Counted from the stretch's first letter, positions 47,101 to 56,148 are shown. The stretch: 64,000 nucleotides of DNA from Taibaiella soli (GCF_003236175.1 NZ_QKTW01000002.1:106964-170963), one strand, 5' to 3'. The notes: generated from the sequence alone by a model not told the origin. A program made the numbers and translations.

Positions 47101-50100
47101 TATGATTATGTCCAATCGTCGACACCCACGCCTGACATTACTTATGGCCAACCATACGATGTCCCTTCTGTTTCATCTTTTGGTTACCGTTATCAGTCAT
47201 CTTGCGTAGGTACGTTGCCCCATTCCGTTTCTATAAATGGGGTCAAGTATACTTCCTTGGCTAGTGTAGATCCGCAGGCATTGATCGACAACTTTTCGGA
47301 TTCAATTGCCGAAGCATTGTTGCCTTTGCATCCTGAATATTGTAAGTTGCTGGCGTGTAACGATGGTCCGTTTGAGCAGCAATTGGAGAATTTAAATACC
47401 TGGCAACAAGCGCTGACTGCCGGCATGTTTATGCTTGATGATATCATCAATAAAGATCCGATGTATGTAAATGCGACCGCCTCGGCAAAATCCGGCGTTT
47501 ATCAAAAGCTTGCTTATCTGCGTGGACTTACAGACGACGATAAATTAGGATTGATGGCGCTGAAAAAAGCTTACTGTGGAGCCGGTAACGGTGGTTTGCA
47601 GATCGATTGTGCTGCCGATTTATATAGCCCCTGGATCAGTGGGTTTGGATTTATTAATGATGCGATAAAACAGAAATATTTTGAACTGCTGAAAGGTCTT
47701 TATACTGGCAACAGGGAATATCTGAAACAGCAGAACATGGACCAGACTGGTAATTCTTGTGGCCCTTGTCAAGGTAGCAGAATGACTTTGACAGATGATG
47801 CCGTTTTTACGCAGATCTTTGATGCCAATGGTAACATGAGTGCCAGCCTTACTGGTATGCCTTCCTGGATGGCTGACCTTTTTACCGATGCACAAAACGG
47901 AGTAGCGCCAACGACTATGCCATCGCAAGTGCTGGATTCTATGCGCGCTGACAGCACGCTTTTACGCAATGCGATTATTACAAATATTGTCAATAAATTG
48001 AAGAACTGTTCTGTGGTGGCGGGATCGAACAGTTTTATTGCACAGATTAACCTTAAAGCATCGCTTAGCACTTATTTGCAAACCGGCGCCCGATTGACTC
48101 CGGATATTCTTAAGTCTCAAATAGCTGCTGCCGGGTATAATATAGACGATCTGTGTCATCCTTTTCTGACAGCTTACGATATCTACGATGTACCTGTTGA
48201 TGCCGGCCAAACCTATAATTGCGCATCGGCAACATTTTATTCCGATATGGCATCACTGCTTTCGGACAATCAGGTAGAAACAGCCATTATTGCAGCAACC
48301 GCAACGGGTGGCACACAGAATACGCTTGACTTGAGCTTATATTCCGGCAATAGTCTGGTTGGCAAGATACAGCAGTACTATGCAGGAGTGACAGGTTCAC
48401 AACCTTCGCAATTAATGTTGCAGGCGTTTACTGCATCTAGTACCTGGAGTAATGGTAGTGGGGGATATGTATACAAATATATCAAGCTTAAAATTTTACC
48501 GTCTACAGGTTCTGTACCGGCGGGTAAAGAGCTTTATTTCTACATCAGAGGGCGATCGGAACCAATATCGGGAAATGCGCATAGTACGGTTTTAAATGGT
48601 GCAACAGCCCTAAATATCACTAACGCCATTTGTCTGAATAATGACCCTATGGCAATGAATTTTGGTTATGTAGCTGGCAATACGGCTGTCATGCTGGCCA
48701 ATGTAGGCGGTAGTTCTGTTGTAGACAGTTACTATGTCTGGAATAATCAGATTCCTTTTATGGAAGCGGTAAGCGATGCCTCGCTTTCTAAAGTGATCAC
48801 TTGTCCGGAAATAAAGAAAGCACTGGAAGATTTTCAGGCCGGACAGGCTACCTATGGCTATGATATTGCTGCCAACCATCCGCTATATGAACAAACACTG
48901 ACAAACTATTTGAATTATTATTTCAATAAACAATATGGTTTCGATGATTACTATGACTTAATGAATGGCTGTGCTGTTACCGATAAATTGAATATTCCGA
49001 AACACAGTGCAACTGCGAGAATTCGTGTAAGCAGCGCACAGCTCAGTGCATTTATGACATCTGTGGCTGCTTTTACCGATCGTGATCTCGTAGCTTATAA
49101 AGTGGGTATTAGTGGTTCCTATGATTTGTATATCGATATGAATGCAATACCGGATGATTCATTGGGCTGGTACAAGACAAAATTGACTACAGCTGCGTCG
49201 GTAGGAAGCATTTATTTTATGGAGAACAATGGCCTGTTGCTGTTTGCCCAAAATGATATAAATCAGAGTAGTACTTCATTGAGCCCATCCCTGCTTTCAG
49301 GTTCTGTAAATATCACGCAAACCGACCAGGTAACTGTGGAAGAGAATGGCACGCCGATCAACTATACGCAGTATACTTGCCTGCCAAAAGGCAGTACCGC
49401 TTATGAAAAATCCCAGTCGCTTATTACGCTGAAAGCTTTGCTCAATGGGTTCAATGCTTATACTTTTTATAACGGGGAACTGCTGCGCAGCGATGATTAT
49501 AATACAACCGTTAAACAGGACTATCTGAACTATGTCTATAACCTTACAGGTAGCCATGATGCGATTGTTGCAGCTATTGATCCTGCCATTGTAAAAACGG
49601 CAACATCACAACTTTCCGGTGATTTTGCGCCATTTAGTACTTTGACCTACCAAAGCCCGGTTTGTACAAGTGTCAAAACCGATCTCTATGCGGTGAGTAC
49701 CAACAATACCGGTCATCCTGGTTTTGCCCGGTTGCTTTTTATGATGTCTCAGATACAGGGGTACCCGTGGGTATTTCCAACTGTTCTTGGCGCGCAGAAT
49801 GCAGGCGGCAGTTCTGGTAACAGTCTCTATGCGCTCGGATTCTGGGTGTTTAAAAAAGCGAACGGCGCATATTGGTATCGTTATTTTGACGCTACTAATC
49901 ATGTATATAATGTGTATATCACGCCGCCTTCCAATACGGATGGACTTACAGGTTACAAGATTGCTAACATCAACACTGATCTTTCCATTGCACAGGGCGA
50001 TGACAGCGTGAAGCGATTCAACGTGGTGCTGACAAATGGTGCAAATACAATTACCTGTAGCGGCTATACCGATTTTCCGATCGGTTACGGTAAGCGTTTG

Positions 50101-53100
50101 CAAAATGTAGTTCTATTTAAAGACCAGTACCAAACAGTTTGTTTCGATAGCGCCGACTGTGAGCGGGATCATTTAAACACTGCTATTCAAAACGGACTTG
50201 CCAATTATTATCAGTATTTCGATTCGCTTACAAAGAGCATGGCCGGTAGTGTGATGACCTGGATGCTCAATAACACTAAAGACACGCTCATCCTTTGCAC
50301 ACAAGATCAGAAATATCAATACACACTTTATTATTACGATCGCGCCGGAAATCTGACGAGGACAGTGCCTCCGGCGGGTGTCAATTTGATTGCTCCGGCG
50401 CAGTTGCCAAATGTGGCCGCTAACAGATCGAGCTCCTCCGTTTCATTGAATAGTATACCGTTGACGGCTCATAAAAAGGTGTCCACTTACCGGTATAACT
50501 CGCTCAATCAACTGGTGTATCAACAAACTCCTGACGGTGGTATTACTTATTTCTTTTACGATGCAGCCGGTCGTCTTGTGTTTTCGCAGAACAGCAAGCA
50601 GCGGCCAAAAGGAAACTACAGTTATACGCTCTATGATGACCAAAGCAGGGTAGAGGAAACGGGCGAAGTGACACTGGGTTGTACTTTGACAGACAACCCC
50701 AATATTCTTTTTGATACGACAGTTTGCAGTTTTGCCAATCCGAGTGGCAGTGGTACTGTAACGAGTGTACATCCGCCGTATGTAGCAAATGCGGATTTGT
50801 TTAAGACAGATTCTCTTCGGGAATACGTACGTGGGCGGACAAGATTCGATGTTGTAGTGACAGTTTACGATACCGCCGTTGTAGATCTGGCCACTATTGC
50901 CGGAGAGAATTTAAGCACTCAGGAAAACCTGCGTAAACGGGTTTCATCCATCCTTTATTTTCATTCATTGAGCAATACTACGCTGGGCAGTTTTGGCAGA
51001 GGTATGTGGTATACAGCGTCAAGAAATCCGACCTTCGGTACTTATTACAGTTATGACATGCTGGGCAATGTAAAAACCGTCAGCTATGGCTTTTTCCGGT
51101 TGGTCTCTCTGAAGCAGCAGTACAAACGCGTCGACTACGATTACGATCTGCTGAGTGGCAAAGTAAATATGGTTAGTTATAACCGCAATCGACCAGATCA
51201 GTTCTATCAGAAATATGAGTATGATGCCGATAATCGTATTACAAAAGCAACTACCAGTAACGATGGTGTGATCTGGAATACGGATGCACGTTACACTTAC
51301 TACAAGCATGGCCCGCTGGCTACTGTTAAGGTAGGCGAAAATATGATCCAGAGTCTGGAGTATGCATACACTATTCAGGGATGGCTGAAGGCGATCAATG
51401 GTGATGTGCTGATGCCGCAGAAAGAAATGGGGCAAAATGGCCTGCCGGGCGATCTTACCTATGCAAGAGATGCCATTGCGCATACACTCGATTATTTCCA
51501 GAACGACTATGGCGCCATCGGCGGTAGCGGCGCGCCCGCAATCAATCTACCAGCGCCGGCATCTGCGCAGAATCTGTGGAATGGGAATATAGTACGTCAG
51601 ACTACTTCCATTTCTGGTTTGGGCAATATGCAGCGCAGTTATCGTTATGATCAGCTGCAACGCCTGAAGCTGGCCCAAAATGCCATGGTAGACGAAAATG
51701 CATTGACCGTGGCTAATCCGTCCGATATCTATAAAAGCAATTACAGTTATGATCCGGATGGAAATATCAAAACCCTGCAACGGTGGAATGGCAGTGCCAC
51801 CGGAACCGGTACCATGCCGAATATCGACAATTTTACCTATAACTATACATCAGGAAATACGGATAACAAGCTACAGTCAGTGGCGGACGCTGTAACAACC
51901 ACCGGAGGTGGCACAGATCTGCAGCCAGGCCAGGCTACAGGTAATTACCAATACGATAAAATCGGCAACCTCATAAAAGACGTGCAGGGTAATATGACCA
52001 TCGACTGGAATCTGTATGGTAAGGTGAAAACAATCACATTCCCTTCGACGCCGAACAAGGTTATTACATTCGATTATGATGGAGCCGGCAACCGTGTGTT
52101 TAAAGAAGTGGTGATCAAATACAGTTCGACCAACGAAGATCACAGAGGGGAATATTATGTACACGATGCTTCCGGAAATATTTTGACGGTATTAAAAACG
52201 CATAGTACTTATAGTCCTCTTCAGATTATCAGCAGTATTGATGTTAGTCTGCTTACTGCTGTTGGCCAGGCCACTCTTACTTCAGGGCTGGTCGATCTAT
52301 CTAGTCAGTGGCCGGGTTTCTCCGCCATATTGCAGACGCAGGCACTCTCTGATATGCCTACCTGGGTACAGTCGCAAACATCGGCCACTACCGCGGGCGG
52401 CTATATGTTGATAGATGGAGACATCTTTACCCGGATGGTATATTCCGGAACAGGCTATCTCTCGCCGATGCGAACGGCAGACCTGGCACGCAGTCCCATT
52501 TATTCCGGGATTATTCCGCAGGCATTTTTAAACAGAGACCTGTCTTATGGAACTACCTATCTAACGCAGCTGTTTGGTACCATTCTACAGGCAAACCACG
52601 CGTGTACCGTTCTTTTGCAGGATTTCGATGCAAATGTTCCATCACAGTATACCGCAACAGTATGGAGATCGTTAGGCGTTACCTACAGAGAAGCCTCTCC
52701 TGCATTGAATGCACAGGCTATGCATGATTTCATTTTTAAAAGCCCGGCCACCTATGCCCCGCGTGTGGCTTCGCTGATGAACACCGCATTTAAAATGGCT
52801 TATGGTGATATGTCTGACGGGAGTAACATACGGCCGTTTGCCGGCGTGTTCGTGTCAGACAACGGCATCTTCAACGATGATCAGTTAATACAGCCCGGCA
52901 ATAATTTTTATGCGCAGCTGCGCGATGTGATTTATAACCTATCGCCTAAGGATTATATCACGTCATTCTTTGATACATGGCCATCGGCCCAGGCTACACT
53001 GGCATCGGTTACCACGCCGGCTCAGTTGCTCAATGTGCAGTACAACCAAAATCCATCGGGCATCACAACCAGCTTTTTTAACAATGCGACTACGACTACC

Positions 53101-55422
53101 AGGGCTACCGCTATTGCCAATGTGTCTTCGATGACGACCGGTCAGTATGTGGCAGGCATGAAAGCGAAGTTTTACAATGTTCCGCCGGCAGAATTTGATG
53201 AGATGCTTGGTCCGGCAAAAGACACCATCAGCCTCAGTGAACATCATATTTACGGCAGCAGCAGATTAGGTATCCAGAATTATGATTCCAGCGTATTTAG
53301 AAGTACATACGATGCCGGCAATAATAATAACTCAAACTTTGCGTTGAGTGCACCGGCTGTATGGTACAACTATTCTTATGCCGATGTAATCGACAAAAAT
53401 TACAAAGAACCATGGGGCCATACAGATCTCACCCAATGGACCAGCGGCAGAACGGTGGGTAAGCGCAATTATGAACTCACCGACCATCTCGGCAACGTAC
53501 TGGCAACAGTACTCGACCGCAAAACAGGTCACATCAACGGCAGTTTGTACGATTATTACTTTGCCGACGTTGCCAGCGCCGCGGATTATTACCCGGGTGG
53601 TATGCCGATGCCAGGCAGAAGAGCTTCGTCTAGCGATGGTGCGGGTAGTGTGGTGGCTAGTTTCCCAATGGCTAACGGACAGTGTAACTGTGGCGCAGAA
53701 GTACCGGGCACTGCAACTTTTGGTACGAACCCGATGAATAATGTGCCTTATGTGCAGATGAACAGTACCAGCAATAGTGGCTGGATTTGGGCCATCTTTA
53801 ATACGACTGCCAACGAATCCTATTCATTAGAATTTGATCTGGATGGCAGTACCGTTCCTGCCAATACGGAGTTTACGGTTTGGGCATGGGATGGCACGAA
53901 CAGCTACGCTGAACAAACGATTAATCAGGGTCACGTGGTCTTTAATTTTGTAGCACATGTAGCCAGCACATCATTTGGTATTGGATTCTCGAATAGCAAT
54001 AGCCCTAACACGACTCAGTACAAGGTGAGTAATGTAGTGCTGAAGAAACTCAACAATCCTTTAGCCACAAATCCTAATGGAACATTTGCAACGACGAATT
54101 CGAGTGATAGTTATAGATTTGGCTTTAATGGCAAAATGAAGGATAATGAGATTTACGGCGCGGGAAATTTTGAGGATTATGGAATGCGTGGAATGGATAC
54201 AAGGTTGAATAGGTTTTGGGGAGTTGATCCATTGACGAAACAATACCCGTATTATACGCCATATCAGTTTGCAGGCAATAAGCCTACCCGATATATAGAT
54301 AGGGATGGTCTGGAAGAAGCGCTAGACTTTCAGATGCAGAGAGAAGAAGCGGCACGAGCTAATCGAACCATGACAGATGAGCAGATACATGCGAATCAAC
54401 AAGCAAGAGGGTTAGGTGCATTACTTGGAGGAGCCATTGTATTGGATGCTTGGACGGGTTTTACTGGATCTAAAGTTTTAGGCGGTGCATTAATCGCCGG
54501 TGACTTTTATGATAATCCATCAACGAGTGAGGCCGAGAATCAACGCAGAAATCAGCAATTGAAAAATGATGTTGCCTGGGGTGTAATTGGATACGGCGCG
54601 GGAAAATTCTTAGGTAAAGCTGCTAAAGTGTTGACCCCAGCAGCTGAGGCAGATTTTGCTGTAATGGCAGACGGATGCTTTGTGGCTGGTACGAAAATTT
54701 CAACTTCGGAAGGACTCGCAAATATCGAAAGTATTAAGGTTGGAGATACTGTTTGGTCATTTGATAAGCAAATGATGAAAAAGGTTAAGAGTGTGGTCGC
54801 CCAAGTATTCGTTCATAGTAGCCATTCATTAGTTGCAGTCTATACAGGTAATACCGTGATCTATGCTACTTCCGAACACCCATTTTTTGCAAATGATGGC
54901 TGGAAGGAAGCAAAAGATTTGAATAGTGGCGACACCCTATTGTCTTTACATGGTAACAGTCTGTTCGTTGATAGCATTAAATCAATTCATCGCAACGTCT
55001 GCGTCTATAATTTTGAAGTTAAAAGGTTTCATAACTATTTCGTTTCGGAGAAGGCCATTCTTGTCCACAATGCCTGTAATGATATTTTGCGGACATTCAA
55101 AAGAGATGGCAGTCCGGCCATTGATTTAAATGAGGGTAATACGAAATGGGGATTTGAGCATATATTGCAAAGACATTCTGCAGATAATTTTTTGCTTAAT
55201 GAAAAAGGAGATCTTTTTCCTGCGGGTACAACCGATAAACAAATATTTGAAGGAATTCAGGAAGTGTATTCAAAGGGTACAAGAGCTTCTGGGGCCAATA
55301 GAACAGTCCAAACTTTTGAGAAGAGGGTAAGGCTAAATGGTAAAACCGACAACTATAGGTTAATCGTTGACACAAAAGATCAAAAAGTTGTATCGTTTTT
55401 CCCGATAAGGGGAGGAGAATAA
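44188..55422 (+). CDS. 3744-residue Rhs polymorphic toxin with Rhs core, Hint domain and nuclease-like tail
   Basis: Signal peptide MTRKLLFVTMLVLFSVLTWA. The N-terminal half is beta-rich with INYFDGSLKGRQTQTKI and a cysteine cluster at about residues 829-915. YD repeats run from about residue 2049 (YDRAGNLTRTV; SYDPDGNIKTL; YDKIGNLIKDV; YDGAGNRVFKEV). A ~340-residue insertion (about 2670-3008) interrupts them before SEHHIYGSSRLGI, and a second (about 3147-3291) before YRFGFNGKMKDNEIYG. The Rhs core follows: DYGMRGMDTRLNRFWGVDPL, PYQFAGNKP, closing IDRDG-L (G3374). A Gly-rich hydrophobic stretch leads to a Hint domain (C3497 in GCFVAGTKIS; SEHPFF; HN at 3627-3628). The tail (about 116 residues, WGFEHILQRHS) is the putative toxin. 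Export route unknown. Confidence 0.9.
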   Translation: MTRKLLFVTMLVLFSVLTWAQNFQYLPDKFYQQLTSSSIANNPNFSGTTYNDPLTFTTHDKWQDAVNAPNNYTFKSIQDFVRVGVRRDTGVAVPDYEYNVAVQIKCYNAASFNINNPANIITAVIPVTYHPASGVNYNDLSVYKFSGYQGIQVFITGVYDKNNPTVPIPRSALARNFYVESSVEVQRADLNGGLPSVYPYASYSNGSLLVSWGGNDFKPIQYDLEWLYVDDYHLTDFKSGAATNLLQNGGYVQYDFRNNSTRVRVSATSYSIPLIYEHGVIVYRVRAVQPVLSSNYKDIATGGWSWSTLDFGTANSTDGTRAYLINSPHMNDKLNWQYTINFAEEGKYKHVINYFDGSLKGRQTQTKINTDDNYIVALDKIYDYEGRPEIQTLPVPVLQNNLSFRTDVTINNATGKPYTAADFDNGCVDPAPDQIAPLQSAAKANVYYSPLNPDQSGMQKYVPDAHGYPFVETIYSPDNTNKVLVQGGAGIDHQLWKGHGTKYEYVRANQTEIDRLLGTEAGISQFYPKQVVTDPNGQSSFSIINPAGKVVATGLLGDIDTTDKPLNRLDNFIPGSVLCNNLLQDVVQQKQDDKIVAETAFYVDNGGATTSIQYSAATTPLYIWWCNKYLNAKASFTVRVTDDCGRPYMNPGGGTTVFASSFGNNVVTTSGNVIDTQTNQMTAVLGKGAYLVKKEIAFSASGIKDEVDQFVRGNANCFHDSLHFIRTAIEAAKFPCVDSGATNMCDQRKKEMMKDLWPGGKYGGYAKANDSTFAAGVSNSIFTSSVLYNPKPSTATTSSVINGNTVVVTRIVDSSLAIGAGSQSTIYSCSNSNSSGICNCPDGAHPDTNPCCAECLAKGCKCIKFITYHVSETTTVNYPPVTCDIAARAVPGLFTKCSTSSCNVYFKPGSPTNMCYPYSNPPSSQPLATDVKTVSCSQNHAHTVWLMDNTQVDGSPDCIGYRTTAYSFSIFYDYVQSSTPTPDITYGQPYDVPSVSSFGYRYQSSCVGTLPHSVSINGVKYTSLASVDPQALIDNFSDSIAEALLPLHPEYCKLLACNDGPFEQQLENLNTWQQALTAGMFMLDDIINKDPMYVNATASAKSGVYQKLAYLRGLTDDDKLGLMALKKAYCGAGNGGLQIDCAADLYSPWISGFGFINDAIKQKYFELLKGLYTGNREYLKQQNMDQTGNSCGPCQGSRMTLTDDAVFTQIFDANGNMSASLTGMPSWMADLFTDAQNGVAPTTMPSQVLDSMRADSTLLRNAIITNIVNKLKNCSVVAGSNSFIAQINLKASLSTYLQTGARLTPDILKSQIAAAGYNIDDLCHPFLTAYDIYDVPVDAGQTYNCASATFYSDMASLLSDNQVETAIIAATATGGTQNTLDLSLYSGNSLVGKIQQYYAGVTGSQPSQLMLQAFTASSTWSNGSGGYVYKYIKLKILPSTGSVPAGKELYFYIRGRSEPISGNAHSTVLNGATALNITNAICLNNDPMAMNFGYVAGNTAVMLANVGGSSVVDSYYVWNNQIPFMEAVSDASLSKVITCPEIKKALEDFQAGQATYGYDIAANHPLYEQTLTNYLNYYFNKQYGFDDYYDLMNGCAVTDKLNIPKHSATARIRVSSAQLSAFMTSVAAFTDRDLVAYKVGISGSYDLYIDMNAIPDDSLGWYKTKLTTAASVGSIYFMENNGLLLFAQNDINQSSTSLSPSLLSGSVNITQTDQVTVEENGTPINYTQYTCLPKGSTAYEKSQSLITLKALLNGFNAYTFYNGELLRSDDYNTTVKQDYLNYVYNLTGSHDAIVAAIDPAIVKTATSQLSGDFAPFSTLTYQSPVCTSVKTDLYAVSTNNTGHPGFARLLFMMSQIQGYPWVFPTVLGAQNAGGSSGNSLYALGFWVFKKANGAYWYRYFDATNHVYNVYITPPSNTDGLTGYKIANINTDLSIAQGDDSVKRFNVVLTNGANTITCSGYTDFPIGYGKRLQNVVLFKDQYQTVCFDSADCERDHLNTAIQNGLANYYQYFDSLTKSMAGSVMTWMLNNTKDTLILCTQDQKYQYTLYYYDRAGNLTRTVPPAGVNLIAPAQLPNVAANRSSSSVSLNSIPLTAHKKVSTYRYNSLNQLVYQQTPDGGITYFFYDAAGRLVFSQNSKQRPKGNYSYTLYDDQSRVEETGEVTLGCTLTDNPNILFDTTVCSFANPSGSGTVTSVHPPYVANADLFKTDSLREYVRGRTRFDVVVTVYDTAVVDLATIAGENLSTQENLRKRVSSILYFHSLSNTTLGSFGRGMWYTASRNPTFGTYYSYDMLGNVKTVSYGFFRLVSLKQQYKRVDYDYDLLSGKVNMVSYNRNRPDQFYQKYEYDADNRITKATTSNDGVIWNTDARYTYYKHGPLATVKVGENMIQSLEYAYTIQGWLKAINGDVLMPQKEMGQNGLPGDLTYARDAIAHTLDYFQNDYGAIGGSGAPAINLPAPASAQNLWNGNIVRQTTSISGLGNMQRSYRYDQLQRLKLAQNAMVDENALTVANPSDIYKSNYSYDPDGNIKTLQRWNGSATGTGTMPNIDNFTYNYTSGNTDNKLQSVADAVTTTGGGTDLQPGQATGNYQYDKIGNLIKDVQGNMTIDWNLYGKVKTITFPSTPNKVITFDYDGAGNRVFKEVVIKYSSTNEDHRGEYYVHDASGNILTVLKTHSTYSPLQIISSIDVSLLTAVGQATLTSGLVDLSSQWPGFSAILQTQALSDMPTWVQSQTSATTAGGYMLIDGDIFTRMVYSGTGYLSPMRTADLARSPIYSGIIPQAFLNRDLSYGTTYLTQLFGTILQANHACTVLLQDFDANVPSQYTATVWRSLGVTYREASPALNAQAMHDFIFKSPATYAPRVASLMNTAFKMAYGDMSDGSNIRPFAGVFVSDNGIFNDDQLIQPGNNFYAQLRDVIYNLSPKDYITSFFDTWPSAQATLASVTTPAQLLNVQYNQNPSGITTSFFNNATTTTRATAIANVSSMTTGQYVAGMKAKFYNVPPAEFDEMLGPAKDTISLSEHHIYGSSRLGIQNYDSSVFRSTYDAGNNNNSNFALSAPAVWYNYSYADVIDKNYKEPWGHTDLTQWTSGRTVGKRNYELTDHLGNVLATVLDRKTGHINGSLYDYYFADVASAADYYPGGMPMPGRRASSSDGAGSVVASFPMANGQCNCGAEVPGTATFGTNPMNNVPYVQMNSTSNSGWIWAIFNTTANESYSLEFDLDGSTVPANTEFTVWAWDGTNSYAEQTINQGHVVFNFVAHVASTSFGIGFSNSNSPNTTQYKVSNVVLKKLNNPLATNPNGTFATTNSSDSYRFGFNGKMKDNEIYGAGNFEDYGMRGMDTRLNRFWGVDPLTKQYPYYTPYQFAGNKPTRYIDRDGLEEALDFQMQREEAARANRTMTDEQIHANQQARGLGALLGGAIVLDAWTGFTGSKVLGGALIAGDFYDNPSTSEAENQRRNQQLKNDVAWGVIGYGAGKFLGKAAKVLTPAAEADFAVMADGCFVAGTKISTSEGLANIESIKVGDTVWSFDKQMMKKVKSVVAQVFVHSSHSLVAVYTGNTVIYATSEHPFFANDGWKEAKDLNSGDTLLSLHGNSLFVDSIKSIHRNVCVYNFEVKRFHNYFVSEKAILVHNACNDILRTFKRDGSPAIDLNEGNTKWGFEHILQRHSADNFLLNEKGDLFPAGTTDKQIFEGIQEVYSKGTRASGANRTVQTFEKRVRLNGKTDNYRLIVDTKDQKVVSFFPIRGGE

Positions 55423-55436
55423 ATAAATGTTGTAGT

Positions 55437-55886
55437 ATGAAATTTGATATTTGTTTGAAAGATAATAATGATCTGCATCAGGATGATTTGAGTTTGTCAC
55501 TCGGTTGGTTTGAGCTATCGGAGAAGGAAGTGAATTTAAGGTTGTTCAATGATCGGTCTTGTATGATTTTTATTACGTTAGCGGATTTGTTTGAATTTTT
55601 GGGATATGGAGAACAAAAGAGAACCCGCACATTTGACTGGATTGGCGTCGATAATGGGGTGACAATTAAAGTGGTGTGTGACGGGAGCATTGTCTCTATA
55701 TCAAAAGGAGATATTGTTGTTCGACTAGAAAAAGGAATTTTTGTTTCAGCTGTATTAAAAGGTACAGAAGATTTTATAGCACGTTGTTTAGTGGCCAATC
55801 AGCGAGTGGAGGAAGAATCGGCCTTTTTGGATTTGATGGCGACTTTTAACAGAGTGAATTCAACGTTTAGTCCTCCCAGCTCGTAG
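55437..55886 (+). CDS. Candidate immunity protein for the Rhs toxin
   Basis: A 149-residue acidic cytosolic protein starting 14 bases after the toxin stop. No signal peptide or membrane helix. The sequence has a mixed alpha-beta pattern (FELSEKEVNLRLFNDRSCMI; GSIVSISKGDIVVRLEKGIF) and no family I recognise. It is visibly AT-richer than the Rhs body. Position directly behind a Hint-linked toxin tip is the classic place for the cognate immunity gene, which would bind and block the toxin in the producer. That role is inference from position. Confidence 0.7.
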   Translation: MKFDICLKDNNDLHQDDLSLSLGWFELSEKEVNLRLFNDRSCMIFITLADLFEFLGYGEQKRTRTFDWIGVDNGVTIKVVCDGSIVSISKGDIVVRLEKGIFVSAVLKGTEDFIARCLVANQRVEEESAFLDLMATFNRVNSTFSPPSS

Positions 55887-55914
55887 TAGTCTGTCACATT
55901 TAGTTCAGCAAGCC

Positions 55915-55999
55915 ATAAATCAGTCGCACAGTAAAAGCTCCGGCTGTATTTAATGCAGATTTATCAGTAGATACCATAGCAAAGAAGCTTAAGAAATAA
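55915..55999 (+). pseudogene. Possible C-terminal remnant of a displaced toxin tip
   Basis: Open from just after a stop, reading ISRTVKAPAVFNADLSVDTI then AKKLKK and TAA at 55997-55999, with no start codon. The protein-like composition and position behind the immunity gene suggest the tail of an older cassette. Short and unproven. Confidence 0.35.
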
Positions 56000-56094
56000 G
56001 CCCCCCGTTCGCCGTAGTATGTACAACACAAACCGTTCAGCAAAGTCTCCAGACTTTGTTGCAGTGATAACCGGTTCTAACCGGCGAATAGCAA

Positions 56095-56140
56095 ATAAAA
56101 AGAAGCGCTCTGCAGAGACGTGTAGAGCGCTTCTTTATTT
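56095..56140 (+). terminator. Terminator of the Rhs cluster
   Basis: GAAGCGCTCT and AGAGCGCTTC form a 10-bp stem extended by AAATAAAA/TTTATTT, with a 12-base loop and a T-rich right arm. It lies about 210 bases after the immunity gene and is the first strong terminator of the cluster. Confidence 0.85.
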
Positions 56141-56148
56141 GGGTGAGT

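Noticed and set aside
44188..55422. Type IX secretion substrate
   Set aside because: The C-terminus is the Hint domain plus nuclease-like tail; no T9SS sorting domain is visible on either giant protein.
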